Below, one piece after another: positions 9,342 to 16,124 of a stretch of DNA of 64,000 nucleotides; within the stretch, counting starts at the first letter, position 1, and each line of letters begins with the position of its first letter. A program made the translations under genes and the position numbers. The notes under the pieces were generated by a model. The model was not told the DNA's origin, did no database searches, and saw only the letters and a list, made by a program, of their open reading frames with translations. Origin of the DNA: RGIG4034 sp045576455 (GTDB lineage Bacteria > Bacillota > Clostridia > Lachnospirales > Lachnospiraceae); the NCBI GenBank assembly GCA_045576455.1, contig JAZNGM010000035.1, forward strand, positions 17,647-81,646, given 5' to 3'.

Positions 9342-9998
9342 ATGGACAATAATATGAACCAACCAAATAATAATCAGCCTTTCCCGGGACAGCCTGCATA
9401 TCAGACAGCTCCGGAATATCAGGCAGAAATTCAAAATCAGGCTCAGCAGGCCCAGTTCCAGAATCAAACCGGTTTTAATTTTAATACTCAGGCTACCTTT
9501 AATGAGCAACAGCAGTTTAATGGTCAGCCTCAATTTAATGGTCAACCACAATTCCAGGGTCAACCTCAGTTCCAGGGTCAGCCTCAGTTCCAGGGTCAGC
9601 CTCAGTTCCAGGGTCAACCTCAGTTCCAGGGTCAGCCCCAGTTTAATGGTCAGCCTCAATTTAATGGTCAGCCTTATAATTACGGTCAGCCTTATGGTTA
9701 TCAGGCTCCAAAGGCACCTATCGGAAAATCAATTGCCAGTATGGTATTAGGTATATTAAGCCTTCTTTACTACGCTTTACCACCATTATCTATTATATTA
9801 GGAATACTTTCTCTCATTTTCGGTATTCTTACTATTAAGAAAAATGAGCGTAAGCGTGGATTTGCTATTGCCGGTATTATTTGTAGCTGTATCGGAATAG
9901 TACTTTCTCTTATCATTTTTATCTCATGTATGACATTTGTATCAAGATACAGTGATTTAGAATATGGTCTTGAAAGATTTTTTGAATCATTAGAATAA
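9342..9998 (+). CDS. Gln/Asn/Pro-rich repeat protein with C-terminal membrane domain (DUF4190-like)
   Basis: The 218-residue protein has a strong ribosome site (AGGAGGGGAAA before ATG). Residues 1-56 are Gln/Asn-rich. Residues 57-110 are nine 6-residue repeats of the type PQFQGQ or PQFNGQ. A GYGQPYGYQ-like stretch follows. Two hydrophobic hairpins (about 130-165 and 174-201) resemble the DUF4190 membrane module: ASMVLGILSLL, then GLLS-like blocks ending in TIKKNERKRGFAIAGIICS. The long, low-complexity N-terminus has no signal peptide and is probably cytoplasmic and disordered. The function is unknown. A perfect promoter upstream and a terminator downstream make it a single-gene unit. Confidence 0.85.
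   Translation: MDNNMNQPNNNQPFPGQPAYQTAPEYQAEIQNQAQQAQFQNQTGFNFNTQATFNEQQQFNGQPQFNGQPQFQGQPQFQGQPQFQGQPQFQGQPQFQGQPQFNGQPQFNGQPYNYGQPYGYQAPKAPIGKSIASMVLGILSLLYYALPPLSIILGILSLIFGILTIKKNERKRGFAIAGIICSCIGIVLSLIIFISCMTFVSRYSDLEYGLERFFESLE
9510..9671 (+). repeat. Nine tandem 18-bp repeats inside the PQFQGQ protein gene
   Basis: Nine in-frame 18-bp units encode PQFQGQ (five central copies) flanked by PQFNGQ or QQFNGQ copies. The central units are nearly identical at base level, so copy number may change by slippage or recombination without breaking the frame. Confidence 0.9.
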
Positions 9999-10008
9999 TA
10001 CTTATTAA

Positions 10009-10039
10009 GGGCGTCCCATAATTGGGGCGCCCTATTTTT
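10009..10039 (+). terminator. Intrinsic terminator after the repeat protein gene
   Basis: GGGCGTCCC and GGGGCGCCC form a 9-bp stem with one G-T pair and a 6-nt loop, followed by TATTTTT. Its 3' edge touches the stop codon of the convergent AraC-type gene. Confidence 0.8.
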
Positions 10040-10376
10040 AAGCAGATAACTTACCCTGCTTTCTCATTTGACTCGGCGTAATACCGAATTCCCTTTTAAA
10101 TGACCGGATAAATGAAGACTCATGTCCAAACTCAAGCTCATAACTTATCTCATCAATTTTCTTGTTGGTATACATTATTTCCTCAGCCGCATGTTGAAGC
10201 TTTTTCGTCCTTATATATGCAGCTATCGGTATTCCATATTTCTGTTTAAATAATCTCTGCAAATGCACGGATGAAATATATACATTATCCGCAATATATG
10301 GAATAGTTAGTTTTTCGTTTATATTGTCTTCAATGAGTTCTACCACTCTTTGTAATAAAATATCTGTTTCCATCAT
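10038..10376 (-). CDS. Single-domain AraC-family DNA-binding protein
   Basis: The protein is 112 residues and contains only the AraC/XylS double helix-turn-helix. The first helix pair is LTIPYIADNVYISSVHLQRLFKQKYG. The second is KKIDEISYELEFGHESSFIRSFKREFGITPSQMRKQ. No ligand-binding domain is present, so it acts as a SoxS/MarA-sized regulator. Its ATG overlaps the stop codon of the ABC-F gene by one base (TAATG), so it is translated with that gene. It may regulate the ABC-F operon or a wider stress response; the target is inferred only from context. Confidence 0.88.
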   Translation of the reverse strand: MMETDILLQRVVELIEDNINEKLTIPYIADNVYISSVHLQRLFKQKYGIPIAAYIRTKKLQHAAEEIMYTNKKIDEISYELEFGHESSFIRSFKREFGITPSQMRKQGKLSA

Positions 10377-12310
10377 TACAGCACCTCCCCTGTATCGGCT
10401 TTAATTTCAAGTTCCGCAAGCTCTTCCAGAAGTTCCAAGGAACGGGCTTCCTCTCTATCAATCTCCTCCTGGATTTTATAAAGCTTTTCATAATCGCTGG
10501 CTATTGTAGGGTCTACAAGTTGTATTTTTAGCTCAAGAACCCGGTTACTGCTTTCTTCGAGTTTTGTTTCCAGTTTTTCCAACAGCTTTTTTCTCTTAGC
10601 TTCTTCTTTTCCCGGATTAATAATCTTTTTTTCTTCCTTAGAAACTTCTTTTTCTACCGGCCTTGCTGCTACTACCTTATTCTCCTTACCTTCTTTTTCC
10701 GCCTTCATTTCCATATATTTTTCATAGGTCATTGGATATAAAGTAACATTATCTTCTTCAAATACCAAAAGCGCCGTTGCTACCTGACTGATAAAATATC
10801 TGTCGTGAGACACAAAAAGAACGGTTCCGGTATATTTTTTCAACATCCATTCCAAAGTTTCCTTACCAACAATATCCATATGGTTTGTCGGTTCATCGAG
10901 GATTAACAAATTAGGACGCTTTTTAAACATTTTACATAGTGCAAGGCGGACTTTCTCTCCTCCGCTAAGCTGGCCAAGCTCCTTAAACACTTCGTCCTGG
11001 CTAAACAGGAAATTACCTAATGCCTTTCTTACTTCCTGCTGCATAAGCGTTGGATATTCTTCCCAAAAATTATCAATAACGGTCTGTTTCGGATTTCCCA
11101 CAACCTCTAATGCTTCCTGTTGGTCAAAGTAACCCCATTCCACATCCGTACCATAGGTATACTCTCCGGAAATAGGATTTAGTTTTCCGACAAGCGTCTT
11201 TAAAAGTGTTGATTTTCCTATACCGTTTTTACCGATTACGGCAATCTTTTCTCCCTTCATAAGCTTCATGGATACTTTATTCAACACCGCATCGTACCCT
11301 ATTTCCAGCTTATTAATTTTCAGCACTTCACTGTAACTTTCTATTCTTGGCGAAAACTGTGCATGAAAACTTTTTAAATCATATCTTCTTGGTTTTTCAA
11401 TTTTAACCATGTGTTCAATTGCCATTCTTTTTGAACGGGTAGCAGCAACTTTGGTTGGCGTATTTTTCCACTTTTCTATCCACGCTGTCAAACGTGCAAT
11501 TTCCTTTTGTTGTTCCTCATAATCTTTTTGTTGCTTTTCATACATGAGCTGTTTTGTTTTCACAAACTCAGAATAGTTACCAACGTAGCGTTTCATTCCG
11601 TGATATTCAATTTCATATGTAACATCAATGACACGATCAAGAAACATTCTGTCATGAGACACGATGACAACTGCCTTATCGTAATTTTTTAAATAACCTT
11701 CCAGCCATTCAATAGTTGGTAAATCTAAGTGGTTGGTCGGCTCGTCCAGCAGCATAATATCCGGTCTGCTCAGCAATAAACGGATAAAGGCAAAACGGGT
11801 CTGCTGTCCGCCGGAAAAAGTACCCACCGGCCTTTTTAAATCCTCCAACTCAAAACCGAATTTCTGGAACATAAGCTCCAAATCCTGGCGGTAAGTATAA
11901 CCACCCAGGGATTCAAACACGGCCTGCACATTTGCATACTCATAAAGAATTTCATCTGTACAATTTACTGCCATCTTTTCTTCAAGAAGACGCATCTTTT
12001 TTTCTGCTTCAAAAACCGGCTCGAATACTTTTGAAATCTCATCCTCTACTAAAATCGCCGGATCCTCAAAGCTTAACTGCTTTAAATATCCGATACGCTG
12101 TGTACCCGCCATGCTTACTTCAAAATCTTCATCACTATCAATATTTGCAGCCTCTATTTCTCCGGCAATAAACTTAAGAAGTGTTGTCTTTCCGCAACCG
12201 TTTCTTCCTACTACCGCTATTTTTTCCGAATCTCTTATTTCAAAATTTATGTCGTCAAGAATTGTATCCGCTGCATATTTTACAATTCCGTGCTTTATCT
12301 GATATCTCAT
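10376..12310 (-). CDS. ABC-F family ATPase, YdiF-like
   Basis: The 644-residue soluble protein has two ATP-binding cassettes and no membrane segment. Cassette one shows Walker A GRNGCGKTTLL, signature FSGGQQTR and Walker B IMLLDEPTNHLD. Cassette two shows GKNGIGKSTLL, LSGGEKVRLA and LLILDEPTNHMD. The linker between them (YEKQQKDYEEQQKEI through RSKRMAIEHM) is the ABC-F interaction arm that reaches toward the ribosomal P site. A C-terminal coiled coil of about 90 residues and the length fit the YdiF branch. ABC-F proteins act on stalled ribosomes, and some branches give antibiotic resistance. A long leader with an upstream peptide and two terminators precedes it. AGGAGG lies seven bases before the ATG. 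Family call firm; physiological role unknown. Confidence 0.9.
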   Translation of the reverse strand: MRYQIKHGIVKYAADTILDDINFEIRDSEKIAVVGRNGCGKTTLLKFIAGEIEAANIDSDEDFEVSMAGTQRIGYLKQLSFEDPAILVEDEISKVFEPVFEAEKKMRLLEEKMAVNCTDEILYEYANVQAVFESLGGYTYRQDLELMFQKFGFELEDLKRPVGTFSGGQQTRFAFIRLLLSRPDIMLLDEPTNHLDLPTIEWLEGYLKNYDKAVVIVSHDRMFLDRVIDVTYEIEYHGMKRYVGNYSEFVKTKQLMYEKQQKDYEEQQKEIARLTAWIEKWKNTPTKVAATRSKRMAIEHMVKIEKPRRYDLKSFHAQFSPRIESYSEVLKINKLEIGYDAVLNKVSMKLMKGEKIAVIGKNGIGKSTLLKTLVGKLNPISGEYTYGTDVEWGYFDQQEALEVVGNPKQTVIDNFWEEYPTLMQQEVRKALGNFLFSQDEVFKELGQLSGGEKVRLALCKMFKKRPNLLILDEPTNHMDIVGKETLEWMLKKYTGTVLFVSHDRYFISQVATALLVFEEDNVTLYPMTYEKYMEMKAEKEGKENKVVAARPVEKEVSKEEKKIINPGKEEAKRKKLLEKLETKLEESSNRVLELKIQLVDPTIASDYEKLYKIQEEIDREEARSLELLEELAELEIKADTGEVL

Positions 12311-12328
12311 TTTTCTACCTCCTAAAAC

Positions 12329-12385
12329 AAAAAAATGACTGCACCTTATTCCTTCAGAATACGGGCAATCACGTAAATACAGTCA
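12329..12385 (-). terminator. Second (proximal) leader terminator before the ABC-F gene
   Basis: On the minus strand TGACTG pairs with CAGTCA, enclosing an inner TATTC-TGAAG-GAATA hairpin. Seven T residues follow directly. It ends just before the AGGAGG of the ABC-F gene, so it would stop transcription in front of the gene unless it is disrupted. Confidence 0.65.
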
Positions 12386-12428
12386 CATACCCGCCGAAAA
12401 CTACGGCTAGGTCTGTGAATACTTATGC

Positions 12429-12461
12429 AAAAAAATGGATGCAGAGAAACCTCTACACCCA
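12429..12461 (-). terminator. First (distal) leader terminator before the ABC-F gene
   Basis: On the minus strand TGGGTGTAGAG pairs with CTCTGCATCCA around a GTTT loop, an 11-bp stem with two G-T pairs, and seven T residues follow. The TGGATGATGAT just upstream can also pair with the CATCCA arm and could act as a competing antiterminator strand. Confidence 0.72.
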
Positions 12462-12673
12462 ATCATCATCCAATATGAATACTATCTGTCATAGAAATTG
12501 TGTCTCAAAATCACCATGACAATCTTACAATCCAATCAACACAAAAACCGTGCCGCCGGAACTGCTTATGGAAAATATTATGATGTCGCATTCCCGTAAA
12601 ATGTACAAAAAATAATTCAAAGCATATTGCTGCTTTAATTCCTATCTTTCATACGCCATATTCAGTTAGAATA

Positions 12674-12697
12674 TTATTTACGTGATATTGTTATCAT
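12674..12697 (-). CDS. Predicted 7-residue leader peptide MITISRK of the ABC-F gene
   Basis: On the minus strand ATG-ATA-ACA-ATA-TCA-CGT-AAA-TAA is preceded by AAGGAG with a five-base spacer, an excellent ribosome site for so short a frame. It sits about 40 bases after the predicted transcript start and about 360 bases before the ABC-F ATG. Two terminators lie between it and that gene. Short translated leaders of this kind sense ribosome stalling upstream of erm and of antibiotic-resistance ABC-F genes, and I infer the same here. Translation itself is not shown. Confidence 0.6.
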   Translation of the reverse strand: MITISRK

Positions 12698-12741
12698 AAA
12701 ATCTCCTTAAAAATTAACAATTTTTGTCTGCTACCTTAGTC

Positions 12742-12770
12742 AGAATATCAAATGCCTTTTAAAATGTCAA
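12742..12770 (-). promoter_or_regulatory. Promoter of the ABC-F leader, inside the response-regulator gene end
   Basis: The -35 box TTGACA (12765-12770) is perfect. The -10 box TATTCT (12742-12747) follows after exactly 17 bases. The -35 lies within the last codons of the response-regulator gene, and the predicted start is near 12735. Confidence 0.72.
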
Positions 12771-13104
12771 GCAATTTTGCCTGCTCTACCGGTTTCTGAA
12801 GAACACCGTACGGATTTAACGCTTTACACTCCTCCAGTTTATCCGCCTGCTCAAGTCCGGTAACAAAAATAATAGGAATGTTGCCGCAACCCTCTTTTGC
12901 ATAAATATTACGCATTGTCTGAGCTCCATCTTCCTCCGGCATTAAGTAGTCGAGAATAATTACATCCGGTGTAAATTTATCTAAAAACTGTAACGCAGCT
13001 CTCCCGGAATTCACTATACTAACTTTATACTCATTTTGAAGATATGTTCTCATAAGGCGCAACATTATCGGATCATCGTCTACAACTAAAACATGTTTAC
13101 CCAT
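12748..13104 (-). CDS. Stand-alone response-regulator receiver domain (CheY-like)
   Basis: This 118-residue protein is a receiver domain with no output domain. The acidic pocket is D9/D10, the phospho-acceptor is D52 in VIILDYLMPEEDG, and the switch residues are T82 (FVTG) and K104 (QKPVE). It would be phosphorylated by a histidine kinase and act by protein contact. No kinase is adjacent, so the partner is unknown. The final codons overlap the promoter of the downstream ABC-F leader. Upstream, TGATATACT (13150-13158 region) is a possible extended -10. Confidence 0.9.
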   Translation of the reverse strand: MGKHVLVVDDDPIMLRLMRTYLQNEYKVSIVNSGRAALQFLDKFTPDVIILDYLMPEEDGAQTMRNIYAKEGCGNIPIIFVTGLEQADKLEECKALNPYGVLQKPVEQAKLLDILKGI

Positions 13105-13186
13105 ATAACCATATCCTTTCTTGTCTTTAGTTTTTCCTACTTATTGCATAGTATATCACATTATAAAATAAAAGAAATATATTTTC

Positions 13187-13215
13187 TTGTCTTTTTAGGT
13201 ATAAAGTTATAAAAT
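13187..13215 (+). promoter_or_regulatory. Promoter of the EamA transporter gene
   Basis: TTGTCT (13187-13192) and TAAAAT (13210-13215) are spaced by 17 bases, about 30 bases before the ATG. Confidence 0.5.
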
Positions 13216-13244
13216 AACCGAATAAATATTAATGGAGGTACATC

Positions 13245-14135
13245 ATGAAAATACCTGATAAGTATAAAGGAATTGTATATATAATCTTATCCGCGCTTTC
13301 CTTTGCATTTATGAATGCATTTGTCCGGTTATCAGGTGATTTGCCTGCATTTCAAAAATCTTTTTCAAGAAACTTTATTGCTTTCTTTTTTGCACTTATC
13401 GTTATTCTCCGCAAAAAAGAAGGATTCAAGATACCTAAAGGGAATTTTAAATATCTTTTCTTGCGCTCTCTAATCGGAACACTTGGTATACTTGGTAATT
13501 TCTATGCTATAGATCATCTTGTTTTGTCGGATGCTTCCATGCTCAACAAGATGTCTCCTTTTTTTGCCATTATCTTTTCTTTTATCATAATCCGCGAAAA
13601 ACTTACCTTCCTGCAAGGCTTCTGCGTAGCCGGTGCTTTCGTCGGCAGCTTATTTATTATCAAACCTACCTTTACCAATATGGACCTTGTCGCATCCACT
13701 GCCGGATTTCTCGGTGGCGCCTGTGCAGGTTTCGCTTACACTATGGTAAGAATTCTTGGTAAACGTGGTCAGAGCGGCTCCTTTATCGTGCTGTTTTTCT
13801 CCGGCTTCTCATGCCTTTTTACCCTTCCGTTTATGATTGCAACCTTTGAACCCATGACATTAAAGCAGACCCTCTGCCTGTTAGGTGCGGGCCTTGCTGC
13901 AACCGGCGGACAGTTTGGTATCACAAACGCTTATTGTTATGCCCCTGCCAAAGAAGTATCTGTTTACGATTATACGCAAATCATCTTTTCCGCTATATTG
14001 GGTTACTTCTTATTTACACAGATACCGGATGCTTACAGTATTTTAGGATATATACTGATAATTGCCATGGCAATCTTAATGTTCCTTTACAACAATAAAA
14101 AATGGATATTTAAGTCTTCTTCTTCACAATCCTGA
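13245..14135 (+). CDS. DMT-superfamily (EamA) transporter
   Basis: The 296-residue protein is made of ten hydrophobic helices in two EamA repeats. The first repeat includes YIILSALSFAFMNAFVRLSGDLP and YAIDHLVLSDASMLNKMSPFFAIIFSF. The second includes AGFLGGACAGFAYTMVRILG and YTQIIFSAILGYFLF. These transporters export or import small metabolites across the cytoplasmic membrane; the substrate cannot be told from sequence. TGGAGG lies six bases before the ATG. The gene is convergent with the next one and their 3' ends overlap by 26 bases, leaving no room for a terminator between them. Confidence 0.9.
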   Translation: MKIPDKYKGIVYIILSALSFAFMNAFVRLSGDLPAFQKSFSRNFIAFFFALIVILRKKEGFKIPKGNFKYLFLRSLIGTLGILGNFYAIDHLVLSDASMLNKMSPFFAIIFSFIIIREKLTFLQGFCVAGAFVGSLFIIKPTFTNMDLVASTAGFLGGACAGFAYTMVRILGKRGQSGSFIVLFFSGFSCLFTLPFMIATFEPMTLKQTLCLLGAGLAATGGQFGITNAYCYAPAKEVSVYDYTQIIFSAILGYFLFTQIPDAYSILGYILIIAMAILMFLYNNKKWIFKSSSSQS

Positions 14136-14874
14136 TTTCGGTATAAATTTCTGCCAGTTTTTCATCCGTGTAATAATCATCTATCCATTCTTCCAAAGCA
14201 TTTGACGCTTCAATCCCGTTTCTTCTCTCCGTCTGTCTAAGAGATACAAGGAAAGAAAAGATGCAGTCAATAACTAAAAAGTAGAAGAGGATTGTTCCAA
14301 CTACTTTACCGAACCGGGGCTTAAAATTCTCTATCGTTCTGCTGATAAGCGGATAAAAGAACTTAATAAACAGAAGTCCCAAAATACCCCACATAATACT
14401 CATTTGTAAACAAACACGCCCATTAATATTAAAAGCCTTTTTCGCATAGCTCCATGACTTCGTACCTAATATATGCTCCATAAGCCATGAACAGGCATAT
14501 TCAAATGCCGTTACCGATAACATGCTTGTTAAAAATATTTTCTTCCAATTCTTCAACCTGTCTCTATATAAAAGACAGGTAAGCAATACAAACATGACTC
14601 CGTAAATCGGACTAAATGGACCATATAACACACCTTGTCTGTTGATAATCTTTCCCCTCAAATACAAGTACCAGATTGTCTCTGCCACATATCCCATGAG
14701 GCTTCCGCACACAAATAACCACGCCAATTTATATCGGTTAATACCGTATGCGTAAGAATCCGGGTTATCCTCATAAATATACTGTCTTTGAGGTTTATGC
14801 TGTTGGCTCTTAAAAACGTTAGAAAATTTATCTTTTGAATTCTTAATCGTTTCCTGTAAATTTTTCTGTGTCAT
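14110..14874 (-). CDS. Polytopic membrane protein of the CmpB-like putative ABC-transporter type IV family
   Basis: This 254-residue protein has about five hydrophobic segments. The conserved run GSLMGYVAETIWYLYLRGK is followed by INRQGVLYGPFSPIYGVMFVLL, which matches what I know of the PF06541 group (putative ABC-transporter type IV, CmpB-like). Despite the family name, no ATP-binding partner is encoded nearby and transport has not been established for these proteins. The basic N-terminal 50 residues are cytoplasmic. The 3' end overlaps the convergent EamA gene. The family match is from memory of the motif; the function is unknown. Confidence 0.7.
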   Translation of the reverse strand: MTQKNLQETIKNSKDKFSNVFKSQQHKPQRQYIYEDNPDSYAYGINRYKLAWLFVCGSLMGYVAETIWYLYLRGKIINRQGVLYGPFSPIYGVMFVLLTCLLYRDRLKNWKKIFLTSMLSVTAFEYACSWLMEHILGTKSWSYAKKAFNINGRVCLQMSIMWGILGLLFIKFFYPLISRTIENFKPRFGKVVGTILFYFLVIDCIFSFLVSLRQTERRNGIEASNALEEWIDDYYTDEKLAEIYTEIRIVKKKT

Positions 14875-14966
14875 TAATAATCTCCATAAATTGGTTTAAC
14901 GATAATTATACAAACAAACCTCTTCTATTTCAACATTACAAGTTTAAAAGTAATAAATAATTAAGA

Positions 14967-14995
14967 TTGACATTCCTAGAACCATGATGTAATAT
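14967..14995 (+). promoter_or_regulatory. Promoter of the tRNA-Pro gene
   Basis: TTGACA (14967-14972) is separated by 17 bases from TAATAT (14990-14995), 26 bases before the tRNA 5' end. Confidence 0.65.
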
Positions 14996-15021
14996 AACAT
15001 TGTTCGTTTTTTACAACATAA

Positions 15022-15095
15022 CGATGCGTGGCTCAGCTTGGTAGAGCGCTGCGTTCGGGACGCAGAGGTCGCAGGTTCGAATCCTGTCGCATCGA
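15022..15095 (+). tRNA. tRNA-Pro (anticodon CGG)
   Basis: The 74-nt cloverleaf is complete. The acceptor is CGATGCG/CGCATCG with discriminator A, the D arm GCTC/GAGC, and the anticodon stem CTGCG/CGCAG around the loop TTCGGGA, giving anticodon CGG. The T arm is GCAGG-TTCGAAT-CCTGT. CCA is not encoded (the next bases are CT). Confidence 0.95.
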
Positions 15096-15098
15096 CTA

Positions 15099-15137
15099 AA
15101 AAGAAAGAGTACTCATTTATGGGTACTCTTTCTTTTT
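15099..15137 (+). terminator. Intrinsic terminator after tRNA-Pro
   Basis: GAAAGAGTACTC and GGGTACTCTTTC form a 12-bp stem with one G-T pair. A-rich and T-rich flanks (AAAA and TTTTT) make it usable in either direction. Confidence 0.85.
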
Positions 15138-15161
15138 ACTATAAATACAGAATATGAATCA

Positions 15162-15280
15162 GTGACTTCTGAAGGAACGAACGCACTCGTTCGGGCGCAG
15201 AGGGCTCACGAGGTCCGGGGGACCTCGGTTTTGAGCGGACCGGAGCGGAGCGCAGACCGCAGGTTCAAATCCTTCTTCAC
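15162..15280. repeat. GC-rich palindromic element with a tRNA-like 3' tail
   Basis: About 119 bases stand out as far richer in G+C than the surroundings and are densely self-complementary. The ends pair imperfectly (GTGA...GAAGG with CCTTC...TCAC). Inside are CGAACG-CACT-CGTTCG and a perfect CGAGGTCC-GGG-GGACCTCG, enclosed by GCTCA/TGAGC. The 3' end resembles a tRNA T arm (GCAGGTTCAAATCC) running to ACCA, but it is about three bases too short for a T stem plus acceptor. It begins 24 bases after the tRNA-Pro terminator and ends six bases before the stop codon of the neighbouring permease gene. No second copy was seen in the window. Nature unknown. Confidence 0.6.
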
Positions 15281-15286
15281 CATACC

Positions 15287-16123
15287 TTATACCAAGCTTG
15301 TTCTGTTTAACACCTTGTTACTGATAGCACCTAACCCTACACTAAACATCGCACCACCGGCTATGCAGAGAATCACATGGATTATCGTAGCATTAAGCGG
15401 TGTAAGCATAGGAATCATCATAAACATAAACATTCCTACCATGAATGAAAGTATAAGGGAAAGCCATAATTTTTGCTTTCCAATAACGCTCATGATGATA
15501 TATATCGGAACAAAAACACTGACAAGAAGAAGCTTAGACAAAATACACATTACTGCATTTCCAACATTAAAACCTGCCATATCAAAAGGAAGTCCTACAA
15601 TGGCACCCCCTAACATTGAACCGGCAAAAAAAGCAAAAATCATCAAAGCTCCACCTATAAAACATACTATGGTTTTCGATATTACATAATCGCTTTTTTT
15701 AGCCCGCACCGTAAATAGATTTTTAACATAACCACTTCTAAAATCCTGTGCAATAAATACGCATACCAGAACAGCAATCAAAAAATATAACATGTTAATA
15801 TTACACATAGAAACCAAATCCATGCTCATACCGGCACCGGCATCCGCTGTCATGCCACCCAGTGCCGCATCATTTGCACTGACTGTACCGATTATCTGCC
15901 ATACATTGTCAAATCCTTCTATTATAGTTTCTTCCCCTGTTTGAGGATTTACAGAAATACTTCCATCCATCATCGTCGTCATAACAAGTATGATTATGGA
16001 CATAAGAAAACAAGTTCCTACAATAATATATACAAACGGCATGGTAAACATTCTGCGAAAATCCACTCTCAACATACTGCTGAGTCTCTTTTTGAACGTG
16101 TTATGTTCAAATCCCTTTTCCAT
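15287..16123 (-). CDS. ABC-2 type permease (bacitracin/lantibiotic-exporter like), copy B
   Basis: The 278-residue protein has six hydrophobic segments. It carries the family pattern of an N-terminal cytoplasmic RLSSMLRVDFRRMFTMPFVYIIVG followed by a large extracellular loop, then FIAQDFRSGYVKNLFTVRAKKSDYVISK. The adjacent ATPase ends two bases upstream, so the two are a transporter unit. It is a diverged duplicate of the permease at 17042-17884, with the same order of motifs. Such pairs export or sense peptide antibiotics, or act in immunity. No sensor kinase or bacteriocin gene lies next to it, so the substrate is unknown. Confidence 0.85.
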   Translation of the reverse strand: MEKGFEHNTFKKRLSSMLRVDFRRMFTMPFVYIIVGTCFLMSIIILVMTTMMDGSISVNPQTGEETIIEGFDNVWQIIGTVSANDAALGGMTADAGAGMSMDLVSMCNINMLYFLIAVLVCVFIAQDFRSGYVKNLFTVRAKKSDYVISKTIVCFIGGALMIFAFFAGSMLGGAIVGLPFDMAGFNVGNAVMCILSKLLLVSVFVPIYIIMSVIGKQKLWLSLILSFMVGMFMFMMIPMLTPLNATIIHVILCIAGGAMFSVGLGAISNKVLNRTSLV

Positions 16124-16124
16124 A

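Noticed and set aside
9321..9659. Minus-strand open frame rich in LTLELR repeats
   Set aside because: It is the antisense image of the 18-bp repeats in the PQFQGQ gene and has no ribosome site.
9510..9671. Possible CRISPR-like array of short repeats
   Set aside because: The 18-bp units touch each other without unique spacers and are in frame with a protein, so this is a coding tandem repeat.
15222..15285. A second tRNA after tRNA-Pro
   Set aside because: A T-arm-like GGTTCAAATCC and an ACCA end are present, but T stem plus acceptor are too short and no D or anticodon arm can be folded.
15162..15689. Plus-strand frame running through the GC-rich element into the permease region
   Set aside because: It is antisense to a well-supported ABC permease, and its start lies inside the palindromic element without a ribosome site.
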